Shown piece by piece: positions 1 through 6,442 of a stretch of 12,358 bases of DNA. The position numbers and the translations under genes are program-made. Below the pieces are notes generated by a model. The model did no database searches. It was not told the origin of the DNA and saw only the letters and a program-made list of their open reading frames with translations. Positions within the stretch are counted from its first letter, which is position 1; every line of letters begins with the position of its first letter. Origin of the DNA: an uncultured Acidimicrobiales bacterium (GTDB taxonomy: Bacteria; Actinomycetota; Acidimicrobiia; Acidimicrobiales; Iamiaceae); the NCBI GenBank assembly GCA_937926025.1, contig CALANQ010000459.1:1-12358 (forward strand). The letters are read 5' to 3'.

Positions 1-51
1 GCATACGAGATGCCTAAGTGACTGGAGTTCAGACGTGTGCTCTTCCGATCT
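1..51. other. Illumina TruSeq index adapter (sequencing artefact)
   Basis: The first 51 bases match the end of the reverse-complemented TruSeq indexed adapter: the tail of the P7 sequence (GCATACGAGAT), a six-base index GCCTAA (TTAGGC on the other strand, TruSeq index 3), then the read-2 primer part ending in TCTTCCGATCT. Read through in frame 3 it encodes the peptide TGVQTCALPI, a familiar contaminant of protein databases. This is untrimmed library adapter at a contig end, and genomic sequence starts at about base 52. The match is from memory of the adapter but covers the whole stretch without a visible mismatch. Confidence 0.97.
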
Positions 52-52
52 T

Positions 53-169
53 CCGTCGCCGCTGTCGGCCCGCAACGGGTTCTTCGGGAGCCGCCCGTTC
101 TCCCGGACCAACACCGCCCTGGCCGAGGCCGGGCGCGACCCCATCGACTGGACCATCCCCGACCGCTGA
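53..169 (+). CDS. C-terminal fragment of an unidentified protein
   Basis: This is the 3' end of a gene cut off by the contig end. Frame 2 is open from the first genomic bases and ends with TGA at 167-169, leaving 39 codons. The peptide ends in GRDPIDWTIPDR and contains NGFFGSRPFSRTN. Its codon use is GC-rich like the neighbours. I do not recognise the family. The next gene is on the opposite strand and its stop is only 24 bp away, so the two genes are convergent. The reading that continues the adapter frame (from base 18) is an artefact and was not used. Confidence 0.5.
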   Translation, partial: PSPLSARNGFFGSRPFSRTNTALAEAGRDPIDWTIPDR

Positions 170-193
170 GCCCACCCGGGTCGAGGTCGGGGG

Positions 194-1051
194 TCAGACG
201 CCGACGGGGAGGGTGACGGTGAGGTCGCCGCCGTCGACGGTGCCGGTGATGGTGCCCAGCTCCTGCTCCCAGCTGTCGGCGAACACCATGTCGCTCTCCA
301 ACGAGGTGCGATCCATGTTCGAGACGCTCTGCTCGTAGCCCTCGGTGGCGTACACCTCGTTGCAGGTGTCCTCGGGCAGCGCGATCTGGGAGGTGGCGAT
401 CGGGTCGCCGCCGTTGGTGGCCGAGTCGACGCTCTCGTAGACCTCGAAGTGCACGTGCGGCCACCGGCCCGAGTAGGCGCCGGGGAAGATGCTGGTGAAC
501 GAGGCCACGCCGTCGGCGTCGGTCTCCTGCACGCCGCGGAGGAAGTTCTCGTCCTCCACGCCCTGCGAGTACAGGGAGTAGCCGCCCTCCCGGGTGCAGT
601 GCCACGCGTAGACGGCGAGCCCGGCCTTCGCGTCACCGCTCGAGGCGTCGCTCACGGCGAAGCGGATGGCCAGCGGGACCCCCTCGGCGATGCCCGACGC
701 GTCGCCGAAGCTCGCCGTGATGTCCTGGCGGACGATGCCGCTCTCCGACAGGGCGTCGGGGCCGTTGGAGCCGTCGCCCGGGTAGGGGCCGGCGGTCTCC
801 TCGGGGATGACGCCGTCCGCGGTCGCCGCGGCGGTGCCGGCCGTGCCCGCGGCGGCCGCGGTGGTGGCCGTGGTCCCGCTGCTGTCCGAGCCCGACGAGG
901 CGCAGCCCACCAGCGCCAGCAGGCCGGCGCCGCCGAGGAGCTGCAGGCTGCGGCGGCGGGACATGAGGGTGCCGACGTCGAAGACCAGGCCGCGGTCGTG
1001 GTCGTGGACCTCGTCCGGGTGGTGGTCGGTGGGGGCGTTGGCGGGGTTCAT
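194..1051 (-). CDS. Tat-exported intradiol ring-cleavage dioxygenase-like lipoprotein
   Basis: A 285-residue protein of the intradiol (catechol/protocatechuate) dioxygenase fold, predicted to sit outside the membrane. Residues 31-37 (SRRRSLQ) form a twin-arginine motif, followed by a hydrophobic stretch ending in LVGC (Cys50), which looks like a lipobox. A Thr/Ala/Gly-rich linker (51-80) precedes the catalytic domain (about 81-285). The family signature is clear: YAWHC..GGYS, FLRG.Q.TDADG, SIFPGAYSGRW and HVHFEVY. The four Fe(III) ligands of the family map to Tyr158, Tyr193, His199 and His201, so the site looks intact. The substrate is unknown; exported actinobacterial members of this type are largely uncharacterised. 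The ATG at 1051 has GAGGA about 7 nt upstream. An internal ATG just before the RRR (start at 964) is possible, but the longer N-terminus (DHDRGLVFDVGTL) resembles that of related proteins. It lies downstream of the ECF42 gene on the same strand, across a 123-bp gap with its own likely promoter. Confidence 0.9.
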   Translation of the reverse strand: MNPANAPTDHHPDEVHDHDRGLVFDVGTLMSRRRSLQLLGGAGLLALVGCASSGSDSSGTTATTAAAAGTAGTAAATADGVIPEETAGPYPGDGSNGPDALSESGIVRQDITASFGDASGIAEGVPLAIRFAVSDASSGDAKAGLAVYAWHCTREGGYSLYSQGVEDENFLRGVQETDADGVASFTSIFPGAYSGRWPHVHFEVYESVDSATNGGDPIATSQIALPEDTCNEVYATEGYEQSVSNMDRTSLESDMVFADSWEQELGTITGTVDGGDLTVTLPVGV

Positions 1052-1141
1052 GGTGGGTCCTCGGTTCGACGGGCGGGGCCGACGGGGTCGGCGACGGGAC
1101 CCATGGTGGGGGTCGATCCTGGGAACTTCCGCAGTCCGGGC

Positions 1142-1171
1142 GGGGATCCCGCTGGGACTCCAGCGTGCCCC
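1142..1171 (-). terminator. Possible terminator hairpin after the ECF42 gene
   Basis: Immediately past the ECF42 stop codon is a perfect 6-bp stem with a 4-nt loop (CGCTGG-GACT-CCAGCG, 1150-1165), extended outward by GGGG/CCCC arms (1142-1145 and 1168-1171) across a small internal loop. There is no U-run, as is common for high-GC actinobacterial terminators. It suggests that the dioxygenase gene downstream is at least partly under its own promoter. The rest of the 1052-1174 gap carries a GATCGAC element (minus strand, 1112-1118) and the dioxygenase ribosome-binding site. Confidence 0.45.
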
Positions 1172-1174
1172 GGA

Positions 1175-2419
1175 TCAGGCGCCGAGGCCCTGGATGCGGC
1201 GCTCGACCCAACGGGCGTGGGCGCCGGGCAGGCCCAGGGCGAGGGCCCGATCCCACGCCTGTCGAGCCTCGTCGGGCCGGTCCAGGCGGGCCAGCAGCTC
1301 GGCCCGGCCGGCGTGCCGGAACGGGTAGCCGTCGAGCCCGTCGACCGCCTCGATCGCCGCCAGCCCGGCCTCGGGCCCGTCGCGCTCGGCCAGGGCCGCG
1401 GCCCGGTTCAGGCGGACCACCGGGGTGTCGTGGACGTCGAGCAGCACGTCGTACCAGGACACGACGGCATCCCACTCCGTGGCCTCGGCGGTGGGCGCCA
1501 GCGCGTGGCAGGCGGCGATGGCGGCCTGCACGACGTACGGGTCCGCCCGCTCCGGCGTGCGCCGCAGTCCCTCCCCCACCAGCACCACGCCCTCGGCGAT
1601 CAGGTCCCGGTCCCACCTGGACCGGTCCTGGTCGCGCAGCGGCACCGCCACCCCGTCGGCATCGAAGCGGCCCGGCCGGCGGGCCTGCTGGAGCAGCACC
1701 AGCGCCAGCAGGCCGATGGCCGCCGGCTCGTCGGGCACCAGCGCGTGGAGCGTCCGGGCCAGCTCGCTCGCCTCGCCCGAGGCGTCACCGGGCCGGGGCG
1801 ACGCGACCGTCGGGACGGGCGGCGGCTCGCCGTCGCCGGGGTTGAAGACGAGGTACACGGTGGCGGCCACGCCGGCGAGGCGGTCCGGCAGCTCGTGGTC
1901 GTCGGGGACCCGGTAGGGGATCCTGGCCACCGCGATCTTCTGGCGGGCCCGGGTCAGGCGCTTGGCCATCGTCGCCTCCGGCACCAGCAGGGCCGCCGCC
2001 ACCTCCGCCGTCGAGAGGCCGCACAGGGTGCGCAGGCTCAGCGCCACCTGCGCCTCCACCGACAGCGTCGGGTGGCAGCACGTGAACACGAGGCGGAGCA
2101 GGTCCTGCTCGGGCTGCGGATCGGGGTCGTCGAGCAACCGCACCGCCTCCTCCTCCTTGTGGTCCCGCCGCGCCTCGCGCCGGACCAGGTCCACCGCCCG
2201 GTTGCGGGCCACGGTGGTGAGCCACGCCCGCGGGTGGTCCGGGATGCCGTCGCGCGGCCAGGTCTCCAGGGCGCGGAGCACCGCCTCCTGCACGGCGTCC
2301 TCGGCCAGGTCGAACCGCCCGGTGGTGCGCACCAGGGTGGCCAGGACGGCCCGGCCCTCGGTGCGCACCAGCCGGTCGAGCGAGCCGGCGGCGTCCGGCA
2401 CCGCCGGCTCGGCGGTCAC
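1175..2419 (-). CDS. ECF42-family RNA polymerase sigma factor with C-terminal TPR-like extension
   Basis: A 414-residue sigma factor of the extracytoplasmic-function type. Sigma region 2 covers about residues 13-82, with AEDAVQEA at 39-46 and DHPRAWLTTVARNRAVDLVRR at 61-81 as the promoter-binding face. A FTCCHPTLS motif follows at 112-120, and region 4 (helix-turn-helix, CGLSTAEVAAALLVPEATMAK) lies within 124-162. Beyond that is a 220-residue C-terminal extension (ATVYLVFNPG, then helical repeats with LNRAAALAERDGPEAGL), characteristic of ECF42, which has no classical anti-sigma partner. I chose the GTG at 2419, whose GTGA overlaps the stop of the DGPF gene. A longer open frame runs upstream to 2512 but lies wholly inside the DGPF gene. 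The overlap implies translational coupling. ECF42 sigma factors are known to be encoded next to DGPF proteins and to activate them. Confidence 0.93.
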   Translation of the reverse strand: MTAEPAVPDAAGSLDRLVRTEGRAVLATLVRTTGRFDLAEDAVQEAVLRALETWPRDGIPDHPRAWLTTVARNRAVDLVRREARRDHKEEEAVRLLDDPDPQPEQDLLRLVFTCCHPTLSVEAQVALSLRTLCGLSTAEVAAALLVPEATMAKRLTRARQKIAVARIPYRVPDDHELPDRLAGVAATVYLVFNPGDGEPPPVPTVASPRPGDASGEASELARTLHALVPDEPAAIGLLALVLLQQARRPGRFDADGVAVPLRDQDRSRWDRDLIAEGVVLVGEGLRRTPERADPYVVQAAIAACHALAPTAEATEWDAVVSWYDVLLDVHDTPVVRLNRAAALAERDGPEAGLAAIEAVDGLDGYPFRHAGRAELLARLDRPDEARQAWDRALALGLPGAHARWVERRIQGLGA

Positions 2420-2763
2420 CCGAACGGCAGGACGGGCCGCACCTCGACGGACCCGTCCCAGGCACCGGGGATCTGCGCAGCCCACCGGACGGCCTCGTCG
2501 AGGTCGGCGCACTCGAACAGGTAGAAGCCCGTGAGAGCGTCCTTGGTCTCGGCGTAGGGGCCGTCGCTGGTGACGACGTCGCCGCCCTTGCCGCCCGTGA
2601 CCTTCACGGTGGTGGCGGTGCTGGTGGGGTACAGGCCGGCGCCGCCGCGGATGACCGCGGCCGCCGCCTCGCCGAACGCCATGTAGTCCGTGGTGGTCTG
2701 GGCGTACTGCGGCTCGGTGTAGTCGACGTCGGCGCCGTAGATGATGGCGGCGTAGAGGGGCAT
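2416..2763 (-). CDS. YCII-related DGPF-domain protein
   Basis: A 115-residue protein of the YCII-related (DGPF) family, a small alpha/beta ferredoxin-like fold. It has the signature SDGPYAETKDALTGFYLFEC (residues 66-85), with DGPY in place of the eponymous DGPF, and the typical C-terminal segment ending in VEVRPVLPFG. The biochemical role of the family is unsettled. It is the usual partner of ECF42 sigma factors and is presumed to be their regulatory target or a signalling partner. It is the first gene of a two-gene unit, and its TGA (2418-2416) overlaps the GTG of the sigma factor gene. The ATG at 2763 has AAGGA (2775-2771) with 7 nt spacing, a good ribosome-binding site. The promoter should lie in the 2764-2907 gap shared with galM. 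Confidence 0.93.
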   Translation of the reverse strand: MPLYAAIIYGADVDYTEPQYAQTTTDYMAFGEAAAAVIRGGAGLYPTSTATTVKVTGGKGGDVVTSDGPYAETKDALTGFYLFECADLDEAVRWAAQIPGAWDGSVEVRPVLPFG

Positions 2764-2841
2764 GGCGGGTTCCTTTCAGCTGCGCCGGCCCGGTGGCCGG
2801 TCGTCACCGAGGAGACGAACAGGATCCGGCGAGGAGGACAG

Positions 2842-2848
2842 TCGATCA
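2842..2848 (-). promoter_or_regulatory. GATCGAC element upstream of the DGPF-ECF42 unit
   Basis: On the minus strand the gap upstream of the DGPF gene holds TGATCGAC, preceded 2 nt earlier by AAGTT (complement of 2850-2854). The same two words, AAGTT and GATCGAC, occur in the same order upstream of the dioxygenase gene (minus strand, 1128-1112). My memory of the ECF42 -35 consensus is TGTCGA; TGATCGA differs from it, and I see no good -10 at the expected distance here. Assignment as an autoregulatory promoter is only a possibility. Confidence 0.2.
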
Positions 2849-2895
2849 CAACTTCTCCGCGGGACGGCTCCCCAGCACGCCCCGGGGCGGACCAG

Positions 2896-2901
2896 TACGG
2901 T
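2896..2901 (+). promoter_or_regulatory. Probable -10 element for leaderless galM transcript
   Basis: TACGGT fits the actinobacterial -10 pattern TANNNT and lies exactly 6 nt before the galM ATG at 2908. This spacing would place the transcription start on the A of the start codon. No convincing ribosome-binding site is present between them, which agrees with leaderless translation. No -35 like TTGACA is visible upstream. Confidence 0.45.
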
Positions 2902-2907
2902 CGGCTG

Positions 2908-3981
2908 ATGGCTGCGGCACCGGTGGTCGTCCCGTTCGGGACCCTCGAGGGACCCTCGGTCACGGGCCGGCGCGGGGTGGAGCTGATCCGCCTCGAGAGC
3001 TCCGCGGTGGCGGCGTCGATCCTGACCTACGGGGCGGCGCTCTGGAACGTGGAGGCCCCGGACCGCACCGGCGACCGGGTGTCGGTCACCCTCCACCTGC
3101 CGACGCTCGAGGCCATGGAGGACCGTGCCCGCAACCCGTACCTGGGCGCCACCTGCGGACGCGTCGCCGGACGCATCGGCGGCGCGTGCTTCCCGCTCGA
3201 CGGCGACCTGATCCGGGTCGCGGCGAACGAGGGCTCCAACCAGCTGCACGGCGGCCACGACGGGTTCGACCGCCGCTCGTGGGACGTGGTCGACGTGGCC
3301 GCGAACGACGATGGCGGACGGGTGACCCTCGCCCTCACGTCGGCCGACGGCGACCAGGGCTTCCCCGGCACGCTCGAGGTGCGCACCACCTACGAGCTCC
3401 ACGGCCACGTGCTGCGCATCGTCCACGAAGCCACCACCGACGCGACCACGGTGGTCAACCTCACCAACCACGCGTACTGGAACCTCGGCGGACCCGAAGC
3501 GGCGACGGTGACGGGATCCATCGGCGACCACGAGCTCCGCCTGCCCGGCGAGCGGTACCTGCCCGTCGACGCCGCCACCCTGCCCCGCGGGCCGCTGGCC
3601 GACGTCGCCGGCACCCCGTTCGACCTCCGCCGGCCGCAGCGGCTCGGCCGCGTGCTCGGGGAGCTCGACGACGGCATCGACCACGCCTTCGAGGTGCATC
3701 CCGGCGACGACGTGGAGCGGGCGGCGTTCGACGGGCTCGGCTTCGCCGCCGAGCTCCACCACCCGCCCTCGGGCCGCACCCTCACCGTGTCCACCGACCA
3801 GCGGGCCGTGGTGGTCTACACGGGCAACCGCCTGGGACCGCCGTTCGCCCGCCAGGCCGCGATCTGCCTGGAGTGCCAGGCCTACCCGGACGAGCCGAAC
3901 CGACCGGACCTGGGGTCCGTGGTCCTCCGCCACGGCGAGCACCACCGCCAGACGACCGACCTCACCTTCGGGACGCGCTGA
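2908..3981 (+). CDS. galM: Aldose 1-epimerase (galactose mutarotase)
   Basis: A 357-residue cytoplasmic enzyme that interconverts alpha and beta anomers of aldoses such as galactose and glucose. The family motifs are all present in order: NPYLGATCGRVAGRI (76-90) with the substrate-binding Arg, NQLHGG with His114, NLTNHAYWNL with the catalytic acid His188, DDGIDHAF with Asp258, and CLECQAYPDEPN with the catalytic base Glu322. Length and motif spacing are normal for GalM, and no signal peptide is seen. The ATG at 2908 is preceded by no ribosome-binding site but by TACGGT 6 nt upstream. The gene stands alone, with no other Leloir-pathway or sugar-transport gene beside it. It is divergent from the DGPF-ECF42 unit and convergent with the unknown membrane protein; the 85-bp gap between the two stops holds no obvious strong hairpin. 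I am confident of the family but not of the preferred sugar. Confidence 0.93.
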   Translation: MAAAPVVVPFGTLEGPSVTGRRGVELIRLESSAVAASILTYGAALWNVEAPDRTGDRVSVTLHLPTLEAMEDRARNPYLGATCGRVAGRIGGACFPLDGDLIRVAANEGSNQLHGGHDGFDRRSWDVVDVAANDDGGRVTLALTSADGDQGFPGTLEVRTTYELHGHVLRIVHEATTDATTVVNLTNHAYWNLGGPEAATVTGSIGDHELRLPGERYLPVDAATLPRGPLADVAGTPFDLRRPQRLGRVLGELDDGIDHAFEVHPGDDVERAAFDGLGFAAELHHPPSGRTLTVSTDQRAVVVYTGNRLGPPFARQAAICLECQAYPDEPNRPDLGSVVLRHGEHHRQTTDLTFGTR

Positions 3982-4066
3982 CCCGCACCGCCCTCGCCAC
4001 CGCGGCCACATCCACCGGCCGGGTCGTGTCGACCTCGATGACCTCGCCGATCCCGAACGGCTCCGA

Positions 4067-5746
4067 TCAGTTGCCGGGGCTGCTGCCGGTGGTCTTGGTG
4101 GCCTCGCCGGTGGGCGCACCGTCGTCGGCCTTCGGGGGCGGATCCATGTCGTAGCGGTCCCGGACGCCGGAGCCGGCGCAGTGGCCGCCGTCCTTGCCCG
4201 ACGATTGGCCGAGGTCCCAGTCCAGGACGGGGCTGGCCGCGCTGAACACGCCCCACGGGCTCTCGCAGCCCTCCACCACCCAGGCGTGGCTCATCCAGCC
4301 CTTCGACCCGTCGCTCTTGGTGCCGCCCCGCGCCTCGCAGTCCTCGGCGCTGGTCTGGCTGTCGCCGATGATGGCGCCGCTGTCCTTGGCGGAGCACAGG
4401 CCGATGTGCCGGTGGGCGTGGTCGTTGTCGCCCGTGAAGCCCTGGGTCGGCTTGTTGTCGCCGACGTGCCACTGGTAGTAGCTCAGGCCCACGACGTGGG
4501 CGTCGAGGCCGTTGCCGTCGTAGAGGATCATCTCCGGCTTGTCGATCTCGAAGGTCTCGTCGATCAGGCTGCCCTTGATCCAGTGGGCGGCGATGCCGGG
4601 GACGTAGCCGGTGACCAAGCGGTACCCGGCCTTCTGCGCGTCGGCGGCGGTCGGGTAGCTCATCGCCGTCTTCCGAGCGAGGGCCAGCTCCTCCTCGACC
4701 CGGTCGCACAGCTTCTGATCGGTCATGGCGACCCACGGCTGCGGGCCGACGTGGCCGCCGTGGCCGCTGCCGTCGCCGGCCGCGGACGTGGACGAGTGCT
4801 CGTGGCTGAGCGAGCCCGACCCTCGCAGCCACCAGAGCCACGCGTCGTAGTCCTGCTGGCTGGCGGCGCTGAGCGAGGTGATCAGCACCGCCGCCGCCCC
4901 CTCGCTGAGGGCCGCCTGGCCGGTGTCGGAGACCAGCTTGTCCAGGCCGGGCGAACCCCGTCCCTCGTACGGATCGGGGTCGGTGGTGGTGGTGCTGCTC
5001 CCGGTGGCGGCGGTGGACCCGCCGTGCGCATGGCCGTCGGCCGAGGTGGGGGCTGCGCCCGCGACCGCCGGCGGGTTGTCACCCCATCGGGTGTCGACGC
5101 CGAGGTACTTGGCCTCCTTCCAGTACGCCGGGATGTTGACGTCCTTGTCGCAGCGGTCCCGGTCCACCTCGATGCGGAGCGCGTCGAGGCCCGTGGGCGC
5201 GGCGGGGACGTTGCCGTGGCCGTGGTCGGCCGCGTCGGGCGAGGTGATGACCACCGTGGCCAGGCCCAGCGCGGCCACCGCGCAGAGCGCCGGGGCCAGA
5301 CGGCCGACCGATCGCCGCTCGGGCGCCAGCGCCAGGCGCAGGGCGAGCAGGACCACCCCGACCTCGAGCGCGGCGCACACGGCATCGATCGCGCCGACGG
5401 GCTCGGCCACGTTCGGGGTCTCGCCGAACGGGAGGCCGACGGTCCGGCTGTACACCCAGGCGCCGAGGAACACCACGTTGGCCGCTGCGACCAGGTGGTA
5501 GAAGCGCTTGCCGCCCCGGTCGGCCAGGATGACGGCGGCGGTGACCAGCTGGAACCACCCGGCGACCGCGAAGCCGAGCGCCTCCTGCCAGGCCGACCCG
5601 GCGTGGATCGGGGTCATGGCGATGTGGATGACGCCCGCGCCGGCGGACAGACCGGCGACGGCCCAGCCCAGGTGCGGTTCCGCCGGGGCCGGACCCGGTG
5701 GTGGTGGTGGTGCGTCGGTCCCCTGATCGACGAGTGCTCCGGTCAC
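4067..5746 (-). CDS. Unknown membrane-anchored protein with large extracytoplasmic His/Cys-containing domain
   Basis: A 559-residue protein I cannot assign. After a proline-rich N-terminus (13-24) there are five likely membrane helices, at about 27-45, 55-75, 83-100, 118-140 and 148-168. The basic loops DRGGKR and APERRSVGR lie on the cytoplasmic side, putting the remaining roughly 390 residues outside. That part has low-complexity Gly/Ser/Thr/His linkers (233-260, 312-335) and a conserved-looking core (about 340-530): SYPTAADAQKAGYRL, VPGIAAHWIKGSLID, KPEMILYDGNG, then DNDHAHRHIGLC and GWMSHAWVVEGC. His388, His427, His443, His445, His447 and His487 could bind metal, and six outer cysteines (200, 347, 451, 470, 494, 523) could pair. 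The arrangement AGY...H(W/Y)...PE.(I/L)LYD vaguely recalls an exported domain seen in other bacteria, but no name can be given. The GTG at 5746 has GAGGGG about 7 nt upstream. The SRPBCC gene lies 152 bp upstream on the same strand. Confidence 0.8.
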   Translation of the reverse strand: MTGALVDQGTDAPPPPPGPAPAEPHLGWAVAGLSAGAGVIHIAMTPIHAGSAWQEALGFAVAGWFQLVTAAVILADRGGKRFYHLVAAANVVFLGAWVYSRTVGLPFGETPNVAEPVGAIDAVCAALEVGVVLLALRLALAPERRSVGRLAPALCAVAALGLATVVITSPDAADHGHGNVPAAPTGLDALRIEVDRDRCDKDVNIPAYWKEAKYLGVDTRWGDNPPAVAGAAPTSADGHAHGGSTAATGSSTTTTDPDPYEGRGSPGLDKLVSDTGQAALSEGAAAVLITSLSAASQQDYDAWLWWLRGSGSLSHEHSSTSAAGDGSGHGGHVGPQPWVAMTDQKLCDRVEEELALARKTAMSYPTAADAQKAGYRLVTGYVPGIAAHWIKGSLIDETFEIDKPEMILYDGNGLDAHVVGLSYYQWHVGDNKPTQGFTGDNDHAHRHIGLCSAKDSGAIIGDSQTSAEDCEARGGTKSDGSKGWMSHAWVVEGCESPWGVFSAASPVLDWDLGQSSGKDGGHCAGSGVRDRYDMDPPPKADDGAPTGEATKTTGSSPGN

Positions 5747-5794
5747 GTCGCTTCCCCTCGCTCGGCGCCCTGTCGCACCAGGCTACGTGTCTTT

Positions 5795-5880
5795 GCACCC
5801 ACGGTGCGAGAAGTTGGCCTGTGCTCCGGCGCGGACACGCCGGTGACCCGTGGGGTCACCGATGGTTGCGGAGCAACCGT
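5795..5880. repeat. Cluster of four inverted repeats between SRPBCC and membrane-protein genes
   Basis: Four short perfect inverted repeats lie in 86 bp: GCACC-CAC-GGTGC (5795-5807), CCGGCG-N6-CGCCGG (5826-5843), CGGTGACCC-GTG-GGGTCACCG (5841-5861, 9-bp stem) and GGTTGC-GGA-GCAACC (5864-5878, extendable to 5862-5880). The second and third share bases 5841-5843, so they cannot form fully together. The cluster lies just downstream of the SRPBCC stop (5899) and upstream of the membrane-protein start (5746), both read on the minus strand. A terminator for the SRPBCC gene or a transcript-folding control region for the next gene is plausible. No U-run follows. Confidence 0.6.
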
Positions 5881-5898
5881 TCAGGACCCGCTGCGAGA

Positions 5899-6381
5899 TC
5901 AGGTGGGCGATTCGGCGAGGTCCTTGAGGCGCTGGAGGGTGGCGGCCATCCCCTCGCGCAGCTCCTTGGTGTGGCCCTCCACCCCGCCGAGCAGGACGGT
6001 GGTGAACGCCTTGGCGATGAAGGGGTACGGCTTGGAGGCGGCGCGGGACTCGGTGACCACCGTGCCGCTGCCGTCGGGCTGGAACTGGTAGCGCCACCGG
6101 GTGCCGCTGTCGCCGACCTCGAAGGCGAACTCCTGGCCGCGCTCGGCGGCGACGACGGTGCTCTTCGTGGACCAGCGGACGAAGCCCCGCTTGTTCGTCC
6201 CCTTGAAGCGGGCGCCCACCACCGGCCCGGTGGCACCGTCGAGCCAGTGGCCGCCGGTGCACTCCGGGCTGAGCCGACCCATGTTGGCCGGGTCGCTCAC
6301 GAGGTCGTACAGCGCCTCGGGCGTTGCTTCGATCCGGAGCGAGACGGAGTCGGCGGGATCGGGTGCGGGCACATCGGTCAT
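5899..6381 (-). CDS. SRPBCC (START/polyketide-cyclase-like) family protein
   Basis: A 160-residue single-domain protein with the features of the SRPBCC/Bet v1-like hydrophobic-ligand-binding fold. It starts with SVSLRIEATPEALYDLVSDPANMGRLSPEC (12-41), the typical first strand and helices. Middle strands include GARFKGTNKRG (56-66), TKSTVVAAERGQEFAFEV and GTRWRYQFQPDGSGTVVTE. A long C-terminal helix (about 131-157) closes the cavity. The ligand and function are unknown; relatives are lipid-transfer, cyclase or activator-like proteins. The ATG at 6381 is preceded by TACCGT at exactly 6 nt, with a weak -35 CCGACA 18 nt further up and no ribosome-binding site, so a leaderless transcript is likely. 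It is divergent from the GNAT gene. A much longer open frame extends upstream to 7029 but is antisense to the GNAT gene and was rejected. Confidence 0.85.
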   Translation of the reverse strand: MTDVPAPDPADSVSLRIEATPEALYDLVSDPANMGRLSPECTGGHWLDGATGPVVGARFKGTNKRGFVRWSTKSTVVAAERGQEFAFEVGDSGTRWRYQFQPDGSGTVVTESRAASKPYPFIAKAFTTVLLGGVEGHTKELREGMAATLQRLKDLAESPT

Positions 6382-6387
6382 GCGCGG

Positions 6388-6417
6388 ACGGTACCCGAGC
6401 CCGCCCGCCGGTGTCGG
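6388..6417 (-). promoter_or_regulatory. Promoter of the SRPBCC gene (leaderless type)
   Basis: On the minus strand CCGACA (complement of 6412-6417, 4 of 6 matches to TTGACA) is followed after 18 nt by TACCGT (complement of 6388-6393). The ATG of the SRPBCC gene follows 6 nt later. This fits a -35/-10 pair whose start point coincides with the first codon. Confidence 0.5.
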
Positions 6418-6442
6418 CGACGGGCCGGCGACGGGCCAGCCG

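Noticed and set aside
18..338. 106-codon plus-strand frame starting in the adapter
   Set aside because: Its start and first residues (TGVQTCALPI) come from the sequencing adapter, and the rest is out of frame with the real gene remnant and antisense to the dioxygenase.
449..2524. 691-codon plus-strand open frame
   Set aside because: It is antisense to the dioxygenase and ECF42 genes, has Gly/Arg/Ala/Val-rich low-complexity translation and no family motif. It is a shadow frame caused by high GC.
2764..2907. Exact ECF42 autoregulatory promoter (TGTCGA -35)
   Set aside because: No exact TGTCGA is present on the minus strand in this gap, and the nearest TGATCGA has no -10 at a normal distance. 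It is reported only as a weak element.
2776..4119. 447-codon minus-strand open frame opposite galM
   Set aside because: GalM on the plus strand has all catalytic motifs; the opposite reading is compositionally biased and has no recognisable domain.
4181..6091. 636-codon plus-strand open frame
   Set aside because: It is antisense to the membrane protein, with Val/Ala/Gly/Arg repeats typical of a shadow frame.
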